A stretch of DNA of 64,000 nucleotides from Streptomyces sp. BK239 (GCF_004217285.1 NZ_SHKS01000001.1:1185195-1249194); one strand, 5' to 3'. Numbered from the stretch's first letter, positions 19,804 to 29,586 are shown. Notes: generated from the letters alone by a model not told the origin. Numbers and translations are program-made.

Positions 19804-20922
19804 TCAGTCCTCCGAAGGGGCGAGGCGCTGGAGCTCCGCCTCGGTCGACTTGAGCAGGTCGTTCCAGGACGCCTCGAACTTCTCGACGCCCTCGTCCTCC
19901 AGCAGCTGCACGACCTCGTCGTAGGAGATCCCGAGCTTCTCGACGGCGTCGAGGTCGGCGCGCGCCTGCTCGTACGTGCCGGCGATGGTGTTGCCGGTGA
20001 TCTCGCCGTGGTCGTCGGCGGCGAACAGGGTCGCCTCCGGCATGGTGTTCACCGTGTTCGGCGCCACCAGGTCGTCCACGTACAGCGTGTCCTTGTACGC
20101 CGGGTCCTTCACACCGGTGGAGGCCCACAGCGGACGCTGCTTGTTGGCGCCCGCCTTCTCCAGCGCCAGCCAGCGCTCCGAGGAGAAGACCTCCTCGTAC
20201 GCCTGGTAGGCGAGCCGGGCGTTGGCGACGCCGGCCTTGCCGCGGGCGGCCTTGGCCTCGTCGGTGCCGAGCGCGTCGAGCCGCTTGTCGATCTCGGTGT
20301 CCACACGGGACACGAAGAAGGACGCCACGGAGTGGATCTTCGACAGGTCCAGGCCGCGCTCCTTGGCCTTCTCCAGGCCGCTCAGGTAGGCGTCCATCAC
20401 CTGGCGGTAGCGCTCCAGGGAGAAGATCAGCGTGACGTTGACGCTGATGCCGTGGCCGATGACCTCGCCGATCGCGGGCAGACCGCCCATGGTGGCCGGG
20501 ATCTTGATCAGCGTGTTGGGCCGGTCGACCAGCCACGCCAGCTGCTTGGCCTCGGCGACCGTCGGCTTGGTGTGGTGGGCGAGCCGCGGGTCGACCTCGA
20601 TGGAGACCCGGCCGTCCTGGCCGCCCGTGGCGTCGAAGACCGGGCGCAGGATGTCGGCCGCGTCACGGACGTCCGCCGTCGTGATCATGCGGATGGCCTC
20701 TTCGACCGTGACCTTGCGGGAGGCGAGGTCCGACAGCTGCTGGTCGTAGCCGTCGCCCTGCGAGATCGCCTTCTGGAAGATCGACGGGTTGGTGGTGACG
20801 CCCACGACGTGCTGCTGGTCGATCAGCTCGGCGAGGTTGCCGGACGTGATCCGCTTGCGCGACAGGTCGTCCAGCCAGATCGCGACGCCTTCCTCGGAGA
20901 GGCGCTTGAGTGCGTCTGTCAT
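19804..20922 (-). CDS. tal: Transaldolase
   Basis: This enzyme transfers a dihydroxyacetone unit between sugar phosphates in the non-oxidative pentose phosphate pathway. Its 372 residues match the long actinobacterial Tal. The N-terminal [11 protein letters not shown] substrate motif and the Schiff-base Lys in LIKIPAT (about residue 139) are visible. It lies 33 bases after tkt and 4 bases before zwf. The start ATG is preceded by GGAGATG on the minus strand. Confidence 0.97.
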   Translation of the reverse strand: MTDALKRLSEEGVAIWLDDLSRKRITSGNLAELIDQQHVVGVTTNPSIFQKAISQGDGYDQQLSDLASRKVTVEEAIRMITTADVRDAADILRPVFDATGGQDGRVSIEVDPRLAHHTKPTVAEAKQLAWLVDRPNTLIKIPATMGGLPAIGEVIGHGISVNVTLIFSLERYRQVMDAYLSGLEKAKERGLDLSKIHSVASFFVSRVDTEIDKRLDALGTDEAKAARGKAGVANARLAYQAYEEVFSSERWLALEKAGANKQRPLWASTGVKDPAYKDTLYVDDLVAPNTVNTMPEATLFAADDHGEITGNTIAGTYEQARADLDAVEKLGISYDEVVQLLEDEGVEKFEASWNDLLKSTEAELQRLAPSED

Positions 20923-20955
20923 GGAATTACATCTCCTACGTGTCGTGTATGGGCG

Positions 20956-23043
20956 TCAGCGCTGGGCCGCGGCCAGGGATTCCCTCGCCTGCGCGGCGAC
21001 GTTCTCGGCAGTGAAGCCGTACTCGCGGAAGAGGACCTTGCCGTCGGCCGAAGCACCGAAGTGCTCCAGGGAAACGATGCGACCGGCGTCCCCGACGTAC
21101 TTGTGCCAGGTCAGTCCGATGCCCGCCTCGACCGCGACCCGGGCCCTCACCGACGGCGGCAGCACGCTGTCCCGGTACCCCTGGTCCTGCTCCTCGAACC
21201 ACTCCACGGACGGCATCGACACCACACGCGTCGGGACACCGTCGGCCTGAAGCCGCTCACGCGCCTCGACGGCCACGTGCACCTCGGAACCGGTGGCGAT
21301 CAGGACGACCTGGGCGTCGCCGCCCTCGGCCTCCAGCAGGACGTAACCGCCGCGCGCCGCGCCCTCGTTGGGCTCGTACGTCGGCACGCCCTGACGGGTC
21401 AGCACCAGACCGTGCGGGGCGCCCTTGCCGAACTCCTTCGTCCAGCGCTTGAGGATCTCGCGCCAGGCGATCGCGGTCTCGTTGGCGTCCGCCGGGCGCA
21501 CGACGTTGAGGCCCGGGATGGCGCGCAGCGAGGCGAGGTGCTCGACCGGCTGGTGGGTGGGGCCGTCCTCGCCGAGGCCGATGGAGTCGTGCGTCCACAC
21601 GTACGTCACCGGCAGGTGCATCAGGGCCGACAGGCGCACCGCGTTGCGCATGTAGTCGGAGAACACGAGGAACGTGCCGCCGTAGATGCGCGTGTTGCCG
21701 TGCAGCGCGATGCCGTTCATCTCCGCGGCCATGGAGTGCTCGCGGATGCCGAAGTGGATCGTGCGACCGTACGGGCTCGCCTCGGGCAGCGGGTTGCCGG
21801 CGGGCAGGAACGACGACGTCTTGTCGATGGTGGTGTTGTTGGAGCCGGCCAGGTCGGCGGAGCCGCCCCACAGCTCGGGGATCACACCGCCGAGCGCCTG
21901 GAGCACCTTGCCGGACGCGGCGCGCGTGGCGACGCCCTTGCCGGGCTCGAACACCGGGAGCTTCTCCTCCCAGCCGGCCGGCAGCTCGCCCGCGGCGATC
22001 CGGTCGAACTCGGCGGCCCGCTCGGGGTTGTTGTCGCGCCACTGCTGGAACGACTTCTCCCACTCGGCCTTCGCCTCGGCGCCGCGCTTCAGCGCCTCGC
22101 GGGTGTGGCCGATGACCTCGTCGGAGACCTCGAAGGTCTGCTCCGGGTCGAAGCCGAGGACCCGCTTGGTGGCCGCGACCTCGTCGTCGCCGAGCGCCGA
22201 GCCGTGCGCGGCCTCGGTGTTCTGCGCGTTCGGGGCGGGCCAGGCGATGATCGAGCGCATCGCGATGAAGGACGGCCTGTCCGTCACCTTCTTCGCTTCC
22301 TCGATCGCGTCGTAGAGGGCGTGCGGGTCGAGGTCGCCGTCCGGCTTCGGGGCGACGCGCTGCACGTGCCAGCCGTACGCCTCGTACCGCTTGACGGTGT
22401 CCTCGGAGACGGCGGTCTCGGTGTCGCCCTCGATCGAGATGTGGTTGTCGTCCCACAGCAGCACCAGGTTGCCGAGCTTCTGGTGACCGGCCAGCGAGGA
22501 CGCCTCGGCGGAGATGCCCTCCTGGAGGCAGCCGTCACCGGCGATGCAGTAGACGAAGTGGTCGAAGGGGGACTCGCCCTCGGCGGCCTCAGGGTCGAAC
22601 AGGCCGCGCTCGTAGCGGGCGGCCATCGCCATGCCGACGGCGTTGGCGACGCCCTGGCCCAGCGGACCGGTCGTCGTCTCCACGCCCACGGTGTGGCCGT
22701 ACTCCGGGTGGCCGGGGGTCTTCGAACCCCACGTCCTGAACGCCTTCAGGTCGTCCAGCTCCAGGCCGAAACCGGCCAGGTAGAGCTGGGTGTAGAGGGT
22801 CAGGGACGAGTGGCCCGCGGACAGCACGAAGCGGTCGCGGCCGACCCAGTCCGGGTCGGCGGGGTCATGCCGCATCACCTTCTGGAAGAGGGTGTAGGCG
22901 GCGGGCGCCAGGCTCATCGCCGTACCGGGATGGCCGTTGCCGACCTTCTGTACGGCGTCTGCGGCAAGGACGCGGGCGGTGTCCACGGCCCGCTGGTCCC
23001 ACTCGGTCCACTCGAGGTCTGTGGTGGTCGGCTTGGTGCTCAC
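20956..23043 (-). CDS. tkt: Transketolase
   Basis: This thiamine diphosphate enzyme transfers two-carbon units in the pentose phosphate pathway. The 695 residues carry [11 protein letters not shown], the cofactor motif [13 protein letters not shown] with [10 protein letters not shown], and the pyrimidine-domain segment around [14 protein letters not shown]. It is the first gene of the minus-strand operon; its promoter must lie in the 418-base divergent gap shared with ctaB. A TAGGCT hexamer on the minus strand (23145-23140) is a possible -10. Confidence 0.97.
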   Translation of the reverse strand: MSTKPTTTDLEWTEWDQRAVDTARVLAADAVQKVGNGHPGTAMSLAPAAYTLFQKVMRHDPADPDWVGRDRFVLSAGHSSLTLYTQLYLAGFGLELDDLKAFRTWGSKTPGHPEYGHTVGVETTTGPLGQGVANAVGMAMAARYERGLFDPEAAEGESPFDHFVYCIAGDGCLQEGISAEASSLAGHQKLGNLVLLWDDNHISIEGDTETAVSEDTVKRYEAYGWHVQRVAPKPDGDLDPHALYDAIEEAKKVTDRPSFIAMRSIIAWPAPNAQNTEAAHGSALGDDEVAATKRVLGFDPEQTFEVSDEVIGHTREALKRGAEAKAEWEKSFQQWRDNNPERAAEFDRIAAGELPAGWEEKLPVFEPGKGVATRAASGKVLQALGGVIPELWGGSADLAGSNNTTIDKTSSFLPAGNPLPEASPYGRTIHFGIREHSMAAEMNGIALHGNTRIYGGTFLVFSDYMRNAVRLSALMHLPVTYVWTHDSIGLGEDGPTHQPVEHLASLRAIPGLNVVRPADANETAIAWREILKRWTKEFGKGAPHGLVLTRQGVPTYEPNEGAARGGYVLLEAEGGDAQVVLIATGSEVHVAVEARERLQADGVPTRVVSMPSVEWFEEQDQGYRDSVLPPSVRARVAVEAGIGLTWHKYVGDAGRIVSLEHFGASADGKVLFREYGFTAENVAAQARESLAAAQR

Positions 23044-23461
23044 CCTGAGTCAGGGCTCCTCTCCACATGTCGAATACCGGCTGTTGCGGGCGCGCGCCCA
23101 CCGGCTGCCGATGCGCTGTGCGCGCACCGGCCGCTGTCGAGCCTACCCCTGTGAGGAGGCGCCTTTTTCGCGTCATTCCAGACTGCCGGGCCGCGTCGGC
23201 ATCCGCCTCCCGACCGGGCCGTTTCCCCTGTCGACACATGAATACGGACCCGCTCATCCGACTGCTCAATCGAGCCACGCGGGCACTGATGAGCGACCCC
23301 CTCGAACGCCCCCCGGCGCCCCCTCGGGCCCGCCCCCGTCAACACGACCGACCCCCGCGAAGGACGAGGTATGGGCAACGTCTACAGTGGCGTGGTACGC
23401 GCGAGCCTTTACCGGGACTTCACACCGGCAGGCTCGCTGGGAGTCTCTGTCAGGGGTGTGC
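23044..23461. other. Divergent intergenic region tkt/ctaB
   Basis: These 418 bases lie between two divergently transcribed genes. Only weak promoter-like hexamers are visible: TAGGCT on the minus strand at 23145-23140 for tkt and TACAGT at 23383-23388 for ctaB. The short open frames that cross it have no supporting ribosome binding site or recognisable product. I see no RNA gene, repeat or strong operator here. Confidence 0.5.
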
Positions 23462-24409
23462 GTGACGGCCGTTGAATCCCGTCCAGTAGGGATGATCGGG
23501 ACGAGCCAGAGCCCGAGCCACCGGCCGTTCGGGGCCCGTGTCAAGGCGTTCGTGGCGCTGACCAAGCCGCGGATCATCGAACTGCTGCTGATCACCACCG
23601 TGCCGGTGATGTTCCTGGCGCAGCAGGGTGTCCCGGACCTGGGGCTGGTCCTGCTCACCTCCGTCGGCGGCTATCTGTCCGCGGGCGGCGCCAACGCGCT
23701 GAACATGTACATCGACCGCGACATCGACGCGCTGATGGACCGCACCTCGCAGCGCCCGCTGGTCACCGGCATGGTCAGTCCCCGGGAGTGCCTCGCCTTC
23801 GGCGTCACGCTGGCCGTCGTCTCGACCCTGCTGTTCGGCCTCACCGTCAACTGGCTGTCCGCCTGGCTCTCCCTCGGGGCACTCCTCTTCTACGTCGTCG
23901 TCTACACGATGATCCTCAAGCGGCGCACGTCGCAGAACATCGTGTGGGGCGGCATCGCGGGCTGCATGCCGGTGCTGATCGGCTGGTCGGCCGTGACGAA
24001 CTCGCTGTCCTGGGCGCCGGTGATCCTCTTCGCCGTCATCTTCTTCTGGACGCCGCCGCACTACTGGCCGCTGTCCATGAAGGTGAAGGACGACTACGCG
24101 CGCGTGGGCGTGCCGATGCTCCCGGTGATCGCCTCCAACAAGACCGTCGCCAAGCAGATCGTGATCTACAGCTGGGTGATGGTCGCCGTCTCGCTGCTGC
24201 TGACGCCGCTCGGCTACACCGGCTGGTTCTACACCGCGGTCGCGCTGGCCGCCGGCGGCTGGTGGCTGTGGGAGGCGCACGCCCTGCAGAACCGGGCGAA
24301 GGCCGAGGTGACGGGCGGGAAGCTGAAGGAGATGCGGCTGTTCCACTGGTCGATCACCTATGTCTCCCTGCTGTTCGTGGCGGTCGCGGTGGACCCCTTC
24401 CTGCGCTGA
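23462..24409 (+). CDS. ctaB: Protoheme IX farnesyltransferase (heme O synthase)
   Basis: This polytopic membrane UbiA-family enzyme adds a farnesyl group to heme b to make heme O, the precursor of heme A for cytochrome aa3 oxidase. With the GTG start at 23462 (CAGGGG ahead) it has 315 residues; an in-frame ATG at 23492 with GTAGGG ahead is an alternative. The Asp-rich motif [14 protein letters not shown] (about 85-98) binds the diphosphate-Mg, and a second conserved region [11 protein letters not shown] follows. About nine hydrophobic helices are visible. It works with ctaA at 26.8-27.8 kb. Confidence 0.96.
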   Translation: MTAVESRPVGMIGTSQSPSHRPFGARVKAFVALTKPRIIELLLITTVPVMFLAQQGVPDLGLVLLTSVGGYLSAGGANALNMYIDRDIDALMDRTSQRPLVTGMVSPRECLAFGVTLAVVSTLLFGLTVNWLSAWLSLGALLFYVVVYTMILKRRTSQNIVWGGIAGCMPVLIGWSAVTNSLSWAPVILFAVIFFWTPPHYWPLSMKVKDDYARVGVPMLPVIASNKTVAKQIVIYSWVMVAVSLLLTPLGYTGWFYTAVALAAGGWWLWEAHALQNRAKAEVTGGKLKEMRLFHWSITYVSLLFVAVAVDPFLR

Positions 24410-24429
24410 GCGCCCGTCCGGCGGATCAT

Positions 24430-24471
24430 GACGGCCGGGGTGCGTGGTCAAGGCCACGCACCCCGGCCGTC
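24430..24471 (+). terminator. Terminator after ctaB
   Basis: An 18-bp perfect stem (GACGGCCGGGGTGCGTGG with its complement) closes on the loop TCAAGG, 20 bases after the ctaB stop. Confidence 0.9.
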
Positions 24472-24492
24472 GCCGTTCCGCCTACCCGTCGG

Positions 24493-24498
24493 TAGCAT
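24493..24498 (+). promoter_or_regulatory. -10 element for the small conserved gene at 24506
   Basis: TAGCAT ends 7 bases before the ATG at 24506 and no ribosome binding site is visible, so the transcript is probably leaderless. A short dyad CTACC-CGTC-GGTAG (24482-24495) overlaps the hexamer and could be an operator. Confidence 0.45.
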
Positions 24499-24505
24499 CC
24501 TGACC

Positions 24506-24838
24506 ATGGCAGACAGCAAGCAGGTTGAGGCGAAGGCCGAGCGCACGGCGGCCCGGCTGGCCAAGCGGATCGGCGCCTTCTCCAAGGAGCACGGCGGGGC
24601 CGAGGGCCAGGTCGCGTACCTCGGCGAGCGGGGCGCCCGGATCGTCCTCGTCGGCGAGGACGGCGGCTGGGGCGACCTGGTGGCCCCCTCGGTCGAGATC
24701 GCCCGGAAGGCCGTCGAGAAGTCGGGCATCACCGCCCACGAGTCCTTCGACGGCGAGTTCGCGGCCAAGGTCAGGACCGGGCCGTACGAATGGACCCGGA
24801 TGGCGGGGATCCAGGTGGGCGGCCCGTCCAACGGCTGA
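24506..24838 (+). CDS. Small conserved actinobacterial protein of unknown function
   Basis: The product has 110 residues, is soluble, and has no signal peptide or membrane helix. I do not recognise a characterised family. The N-terminal half is a charged, probably helical segment (KQVEAKAERTAARLAKRIG), and the rest is mixed. From memory a similar gene sits next to ctaB in other Streptomyces. I chose the ATG at 24506 because it lies 7 bases after a -10 hexamer; the upstream in-frame ATG at 24428 is inside the ctaB terminator region. It is a stand-alone unit after a strong terminator. Confidence 0.75.
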   Translation: MADSKQVEAKAERTAARLAKRIGAFSKEHGGAEGQVAYLGERGARIVLVGEDGGWGDLVAPSVEIARKAVEKSGITAHESFDGEFAAKVRTGPYEWTRMAGIQVGGPSNG

Positions 24839-24946
24839 CCCCCGGGGCGGGAGCGTCCGCCGCCCACTCCCGCGGCCGCCCGCGACCTGAACCGCGGTTC
24901 GCCCGTTAGCCGGGGGAACGACGTGGTCGACCCGCGGGAGAGCCCG

Positions 24947-26056
24947 ATGATCGAAACGCCGTCCCTGGTGGACCAGTACTGCCACGGCGTGCTGAGAACG
25001 GAGCTGGGCCTCGGCACCTTCGAGGCCCGGCTGTCCCGCACCGAGGGCCCGCCCGCCCCCGGCACCACCCTCTTCGACACCCAGACCGGCTTCGCCGTAC
25101 GCCGCTGGTGCCCGCCGCTGCTCGGCCTGGAGCCGCACTGCCCGCCGGCCGGCTATCTCGCCCGCCGCCGTGAACTGGGCGTGCTGGAGGCGGGCCGTCG
25201 GCTGCTGCGGGGGAGCGGCGTCACCACCTACCTCGTTGACACCGGCCTGCCCGGCGATCTCACCGGGCCCGAGGAGATCGCCTCGGCGGGAGCGGCCGAG
25301 GCCCGCGAGATCGTGCGGCTGGAGCCGCTCGCCGAGCAGGTCGCCGACACCTCCGGGACCGTCGAGTCCTTCCTCGCCAACCTCGCCGAGGCGCTGCACG
25401 GAGCGGCCGGGCACGCCGTCGCCTTCACCTCGGTGGCCGGCCTCCGGCACGGCCTCGCGCTCGCGCCCGAGCCGCCCGGACCGGGACAGGTGCGGGGCGC
25501 GGCGGGCCGCTGGCTGGCCGTCCGCCGGGCCGGCGGGGAGATGGGCGACCCGGTGCTGCTGCGCCACCTGCTGTGGAGCGCGCTCGCCACCGGACTGCCG
25601 CTGCAACTGCACGCCGGACCCGTGGAGCCCGCGCCGCGCGCCGGCCGCGCCAGCCACCCCGCCCTCCTGACGGAGTTCGCCCGCGCTACGGCGGGCCTCG
25701 GCGCCGCTGTGGTCCTGCTGCCCGGCCACCCCCACCACCGGCACGCCGCCCGCCTCGCCGGCGTCTTCCCGCACGTCTACGCCGACTCCGGCACCGCGCT
25801 CGTCCACAGCGGCGGCCGTGCGGCGGCGATCCTGGCGGAGACCCTGGAACTGGCCCCCTTCGGCAAGATCCTCTTCTCCAGCGGCGCGCAGGCGCTCCCC
25901 GAACTGCACGTGGTGGGCGCCCGGCTGTTCCGTGAGGCCCTGGGCCGGGTCCTGGGCGCCTGGGTCGCGGAGGGCGCCTGGTCCCTCACGGACGCGCAGC
26001 GGGTGGCGTCGATGATCGCGTCGGAGAACGCGCGGAGGGTGTACGGACTGGGCTGA
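24947..26056 (+). CDS. Amidohydrolase-superfamily protein with altered metal motif
   Basis: The protein has 369 residues and the look of an Amidohydro_2 TIM barrel (FluG N-terminal domain-like). The usual opening motif of such proteins is D-x-H-C-H-G; here it is VDQYCHG, so the first metal-binding His is Tyr. Later segments HAGPVEP, LLPGHPHHRHAARLAGVFPHVYADSG and LFSSGAQALPEL fit the expected barrel strands. The ATG at 24947 has GGGAG ahead; a GTG at 24923 with GGGGGAA is an alternative. Substrate unknown; it may be a hydrolase with a changed metal site or a non-catalytic homologue. Confidence 0.7.
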   Translation: MIETPSLVDQYCHGVLRTELGLGTFEARLSRTEGPPAPGTTLFDTQTGFAVRRWCPPLLGLEPHCPPAGYLARRRELGVLEAGRRLLRGSGVTTYLVDTGLPGDLTGPEEIASAGAAEAREIVRLEPLAEQVADTSGTVESFLANLAEALHGAAGHAVAFTSVAGLRHGLALAPEPPGPGQVRGAAGRWLAVRRAGGEMGDPVLLRHLLWSALATGLPLQLHAGPVEPAPRAGRASHPALLTEFARATAGLGAAVVLLPGHPHHRHAARLAGVFPHVYADSGTALVHSGGRAAAILAETLELAPFGKILFSSGAQALPELHVVGARLFREALGRVLGAWVAEGAWSLTDAQRVASMIASENARRVYGLG

Positions 26057-26075
26057 GCCGGTCAAGACTGACCGT

Positions 26076-26843
26076 ATGAACCGGACCGACGCGTTACTCG
26101 ACCGCTTCCTGGCAGCCCTCTCCTCCTCGCCCCGCTTTGGTCCCACGAGCCGGCGGCCGCTCGCCGTCTGGGCGCACGGCTCGCTCGCGGGAGGCGACTA
26201 CCAGGAGGGGCGCAGCGACCTGGACCTGATCGCCGTACTTCCGGAACCGATCACCGCGCGGACCGTCTGGGAGGTGGCCGTGGCCCACGCCCGGCTGCGG
26301 ACCGAGCCGCTCGCGGGCCTGCTGCACTGCACCTATCTGACGCCCGCGACGCTCTCGGGCTCGGACCGGCGGCACCTCACCTGGGCCCACGGACGGCTGT
26401 TCCGGCGGACGGTCACCCCGGTCACCCGGCGTGAGCTGCACACCTTCGGCCGGGTCCTGCACGGGGGCGCCCCGGCCGAGCTGCTGCCGCCGGTGACGGA
26501 CCTCGAACTGGAGGCGTTCGTCGTGCGCGACCAGCGGGACTTCTGGCGGCCGGCCGTGGACGAGGCGCGGCTGTGGACCCGGGACGTCTGGGTGGACCTG
26601 GGCCTGACGACCTTCGCCCGTGCCGCCGTCACCCTGCGGGAGGGACGGCTGGTCTCCAAGCGGGAGGCGCTGGGGGAGCTGCCCGGGCTCGGGGCGCCCG
26701 CCGACGTCGTCGAGGACGTCCGGCGGCGACGGTACGGGATGCGGCCGCTGTTCGCCGGGGAGGAGTGGCTCGCCCGCAGGAGCGGGCTGACGCGGGACTA
26801 CCTGGGGCCGGCGATCGACGGGCTGGTGGACAAGTACTCCTGA
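26076..26843 (+). CDS. Nucleotidyltransferase-fold protein with a TTA codon
   Basis: The protein has 255 residues and a nucleotidyltransferase-fold N-terminus: HGSLAGGDYQEGRSDLDLIAV (GS followed by D-x-D, about residues 34-54), then a helical C-terminal half. The layout resembles aminoglycoside adenylyltransferases (AadA-like/DUF4111), but resistance is not implied. The seventh codon is TTA (26094-26096), one of only two seen in the window, so translation probably needs the bldA tRNA. It starts 19 bases after the amidohydrolase homologue. Its last 46 bases overlap the convergent ctaA gene. Confidence 0.75.
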   Translation: MNRTDALLDRFLAALSSSPRFGPTSRRPLAVWAHGSLAGGDYQEGRSDLDLIAVLPEPITARTVWEVAVAHARLRTEPLAGLLHCTYLTPATLSGSDRRHLTWAHGRLFRRTVTPVTRRELHTFGRVLHGGAPAELLPPVTDLELEAFVVRDQRDFWRPAVDEARLWTRDVWVDLGLTTFARAAVTLREGRLVSKREALGELPGLGAPADVVEDVRRRRYGMRPLFAGEEWLARRSGLTRDYLGPAIDGLVDKYS

Positions 26844-27826
26844 GCCGGCGGCACGGCGTCGGCCTCGCCGGCGGCGGGCCGCTCGCGCAGGGACAGGACC
26901 ACGCGCAGGACCCAGATCCACATCAGCGCGGAGCCCAGCATGTGCAGGCCGACCAGGATCTCCGGGAGATCCGTGAAGTACTGGACGTAGCCCACCACGC
27001 CCTGGCACAGCAGGACGACGAACAGCTCCCGCGTCCGGTGCAGCGGGGCCTTCGGCGCGTCGACCGCCTTCAGCACGAACCACAGCGCGAACGTCAGGGA
27101 CACCACGATCCAGGCGAGGACGGCGTGGGCCTTGCTGACCGTCTCCCAGTCGAGCGGCATGCGCTCCACCTCGCTGGAGTCGCCGGCGTGCGGGCCCGCG
27201 CCGGTCACGACCGTGCCGACGAGGATCAGCAGGACCGACGCGCCGACCAGGCACCACACCAGCTGCCGCACCGCGCCGCCGACCAGCGGCTCGGGCGCCG
27301 CGTCCCCCTCCCGGGTGCGCTGCCACATCACCGTGGCGACCGCGATCAGCGCCGACGTGGCCACGAAGTGGGCGGCGACGGTGTACGGGTTGAGGCCGAC
27401 GAGGACGACGATGCCGCCGAGCACGGCGTTGCTCATGACCACCCAGAACTGGGCCCAGCCCAGCCGGGTGAGGCCGCGCCGGCAGGGCTTCTGCGAGCGG
27501 GCGGCGATGATCGCCCAGCCGACCGCGGCGCACAGCACGTACGTCAGCATGCGGTTGCCGAACTCGATGACGCCGTGGAAGCCCATCTCGCTGGTCGCGG
27601 TGAGGGAGTCCTCGGTGCACTTGGGCCAGGTCGGGCAGCCGAGGCCGGACCCGGTGAGCCGTACCGCGCCGCCGGTGACCACGATGAGCACCGACATCAC
27701 GAGTGCGGACAGGGCTGCCCGCTGAACCGTCCGGGGGGCGGGGGTCCAGCGGTCGGCGATGAAGGCGAGCGGGTTGCGCACGGCCGCCAGGGCGTCGGCG
27801 CGGGTCACGTTTGGCACGCCTTCCAT
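26798..27826 (-). CDS. ctaA: Heme A synthase
   Basis: CtaA is a membrane protein that converts heme O to heme A for cytochrome c oxidase. About eight helices are visible, with heme-ligand His residues in GFHGVIEFGNRML, TVAAHFVATS, KAHAVLAW and LVGLHMLGSA. A Cys pair lies in the loop (GLGCPTWPKC). The start is uncertain: ATG 27826 (342 residues) has no ribosome binding site, GTG 27817 follows the hexamer TACGAT by 7 bases (leaderless), and GTG 27808 has GGAAGG ahead. It overlaps the 3' end of the convergent nucleotidyltransferase-like gene by 46 bases. Confidence 0.94.
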   Translation of the reverse strand: MEGVPNVTRADALAAVRNPLAFIADRWTPAPRTVQRAALSALVMSVLIVVTGGAVRLTGSGLGCPTWPKCTEDSLTATSEMGFHGVIEFGNRMLTYVLCAAVGWAIIAARSQKPCRRGLTRLGWAQFWVVMSNAVLGGIVVLVGLNPYTVAAHFVATSALIAVATVMWQRTREGDAAPEPLVGGAVRQLVWCLVGASVLLILVGTVVTGAGPHAGDSSEVERMPLDWETVSKAHAVLAWIVVSLTFALWFVLKAVDAPKAPLHRTRELFVVLLCQGVVGYVQYFTDLPEILVGLHMLGSALMWIWVLRVVLSLRERPAAGEADAVPPAQEYLSTSPSIAGPR

Positions 27827-27881
27827 CGTAGGGGGCCGCTTGTGCACGCTTTCACGAGGGTGCCCCGTGGCTTCGCCGCCG

Positions 27882-28652
27882 TCACTCCCACCGGAAGAAC
27901 CTCCCCGCCGCCGCCAGGCCGGCCACGGCCCACACCGCCAGGATCGCGAGCTCGCCCCACGGCATGCCCGCCCCGTTCTGGAGCACGTCCCGCAGGCCGC
28001 CGGACAGGGCCGAGATCGGCAGCAGTGCGAGGACGTCCTGCGCCGCCGGCGGGAACTTGTCCAGCGGGACGATCACACCGCCGCCCACCAGCAGCAGCAG
28101 GAACACCAGGTTCGCCGCGGCGAGCGTCGCCTCGGCCTTCAGGGTGCCCGCCATCAGCAGCCCGAGCCCTGAGAACGCGGCCGTGCCGAGTACCAGCAGG
28201 AGCAGCACGGCGAACGGGTTCCCGTGCGGCGACCAGCCCAGCGCGAAGGCGATCACCGTCAGCAGGACGACCTGGAGGACCTCGGTGACCAGCACGGACA
28301 GCGTCTTCGCGGTCATCAGGCCCCAGCGGGGCAGCGGTGAGACGGCCAGCCGCTTCAGCACGCCGTAGCGGCGCTCGAAGCCGGTGGCGATGGCCTGTCC
28401 GGTGAACGCCGTCGACATCACGGCGAGCGCCAGGACGCCCGGGGCGAGGAAGTCCACCGCCTTGCCGGCGCCGGTGTCCACGATGTCCACGGTGCTGAAC
28501 AACACCAGCAGCAGGGTGGGGATCACCACGGTGAGCAGCAGTTGCTCGCCGTTGCGCAGGAGCATCCGGGTCTCCAGCGCCGCCTGGGCGCCGATCATCC
28601 GGGGCAGCGGCGCGGCGCCCGGCGCCGGGGTGTGGATGCCGGTGGCGGTCAT
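27882..28652 (-). CDS. ABC-2 type transporter permease
   Basis: This is the membrane half of an ABC-2 exporter, 256 residues with six hydrophobic segments and the typical ATGFERRYGVLKRLAVSPLPR motif after the second helix. The ATG at 28652 overlaps the ATPase stop (ATGA), so both subunits are made together. It lies directly upstream of ctaA on the same strand and next to the suf operon. From memory this pair keeps its place beside ctaA and suf in many actinobacteria. A role in heme or cofactor handling is possible but only inferred. Confidence 0.9.
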   Translation of the reverse strand: MTATGIHTPAPGAAPLPRMIGAQAALETRMLLRNGEQLLLTVVIPTLLLVLFSTVDIVDTGAGKAVDFLAPGVLALAVMSTAFTGQAIATGFERRYGVLKRLAVSPLPRWGLMTAKTLSVLVTEVLQVVLLTVIAFALGWSPHGNPFAVLLLLVLGTAAFSGLGLLMAGTLKAEATLAAANLVFLLLLVGGGVIVPLDKFPPAAQDVLALLPISALSGGLRDVLQNGAGMPWGELAILAVWAVAGLAAAGRFFRWE

Positions 28653-29572
28653 GAGCGCAGTTCCTTTCCCGTCAGCTCCAGGAAGACGTCCTCCAGGGTG
28701 TGCCGTTCGACCGAGATCCGGTCGGGCATCACCCCGTGCTGCGCGCACCAGGAGGTGACGGTCGCCAGGAGCTGGGGGTCGATCTTCCCGGTGACCCGGT
28801 ACGAGCCCGGCGTCAGCTCCTCCGCGGTGCTGTCCGCGGGCAGCGCCTTGAGCAGCGAGGTCACGTCCAGTCCGGGGCGGCCGGTGAAGCGGAGCGTGTT
28901 CTCGGCGCCGCCGCGGCACAGCTCCTCCGGGGAGCCCTGGGCGATGACCCGGCCCGCGTCGATGATCGCGACGTCGTCGCTGAGCTGCTCGGCCTCGTCC
29001 ATGTAGTGGGTGGTGAGGATCACGCTGACGCCGTCGGCGCGCAGGTCGCGGACGAGGTCCCAGGTGGCGCGGCGGGCCTGCGGGTCGAGGCCGGCGGTCG
29101 GCTCGTCCAGGAACACCAGTTCAGGGCGTCCGACGACGGCCATCGCCAGCGCGAGCCGCTGCTGCTGCCCGCCGGAGAGGCGGCGGTAGGTGGTTCTGCC
29201 GCAGCCGCCGAGCCCGAGCCGCTCCACGAGGGCGTCCACGTCCAGCGGGTTCGCGTGCAGCTTCGCGACATGGCGGAGCATCTCGTCCGCCCGCGCGCCC
29301 GAGTAGACGCCGCCGGACTGGAGCATCACGCCGATCCGGGGGCGCAGTTCGCGGGCCTGTCTCACCGGGTCGAGGCCGAGGACGCGCACGGTGCCGGAGT
29401 CCGGCTTGCGGTAGCCCTCGCAGGTCTCGATGGTCGTCGTCTTGCCGGCGCCGTTGGGGCCGAGGACGGCGGTGACGCCTGCCCGGGCCTCCAGATCGAG
29501 GCCGTTCACCGCGGTCTTCGTCCCGTACCGCTGCACCAGGGCCTGGACCTGGACGACAGGCTCAGTTCGCAT
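28649..29572 (-). CDS. ABC transporter ATP-binding protein (ABC-2 exporter)
   Basis: This is the ATPase subunit for the permease at 27882. The 307 residues contain Walker A GPNGAGKTTT, a Q-loop, the signature LSGGQQQRLALAMAV, Walker B LVFLDEPTAGLDP and the switch His in LTTHYMDEAE. A C-terminal extension of about 85 residues (DrrA-like) follows. The ATG at 29572 has no ribosome binding site but lies 8 bases after TAGACT, so the message is probably leaderless. It is divergent from sufR and shares a 228-base regulatory region with an iron-box-like sequence. Confidence 0.93.
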   Translation of the reverse strand: MRTEPVVQVQALVQRYGTKTAVNGLDLEARAGVTAVLGPNGAGKTTTIETCEGYRKPDSGTVRVLGLDPVRQARELRPRIGVMLQSGGVYSGARADEMLRHVAKLHANPLDVDALVERLGLGGCGRTTYRRLSGGQQQRLALAMAVVGRPELVFLDEPTAGLDPQARRATWDLVRDLRADGVSVILTTHYMDEAEQLSDDVAIIDAGRVIAQGSPEELCRGGAENTLRFTGRPGLDVTSLLKALPADSTAEELTPGSYRVTGKIDPQLLATVTSWCAQHGVMPDRISVERHTLEDVFLELTGKELRS

Positions 29573-29580
29573 GGACGCAA

Positions 29581-29586
29581 AGTCTA
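29581..29586 (-). promoter_or_regulatory. -10 element of the ABC-2 exporter operon
   Basis: On the minus strand TAGACT is followed by 8 bases and then the ATG at 29572. No Shine-Dalgarno sequence lies between, so a leaderless transcript is likely. No good -35 is visible. Confidence 0.5.

Noticed and set aside
22937..23461. Upstream extension of the ctaB frame
   Set aside because: It crosses the tkt coding region and promoter gap; Pro/Arg-rich sequence with no heme O synthase similarity before 23462.
26076..26843. Aminoglycoside resistance gene
   Set aside because: Only the general nucleotidyltransferase motif is visible; context is not a resistance or mobile region, so no resistance role is claimed.
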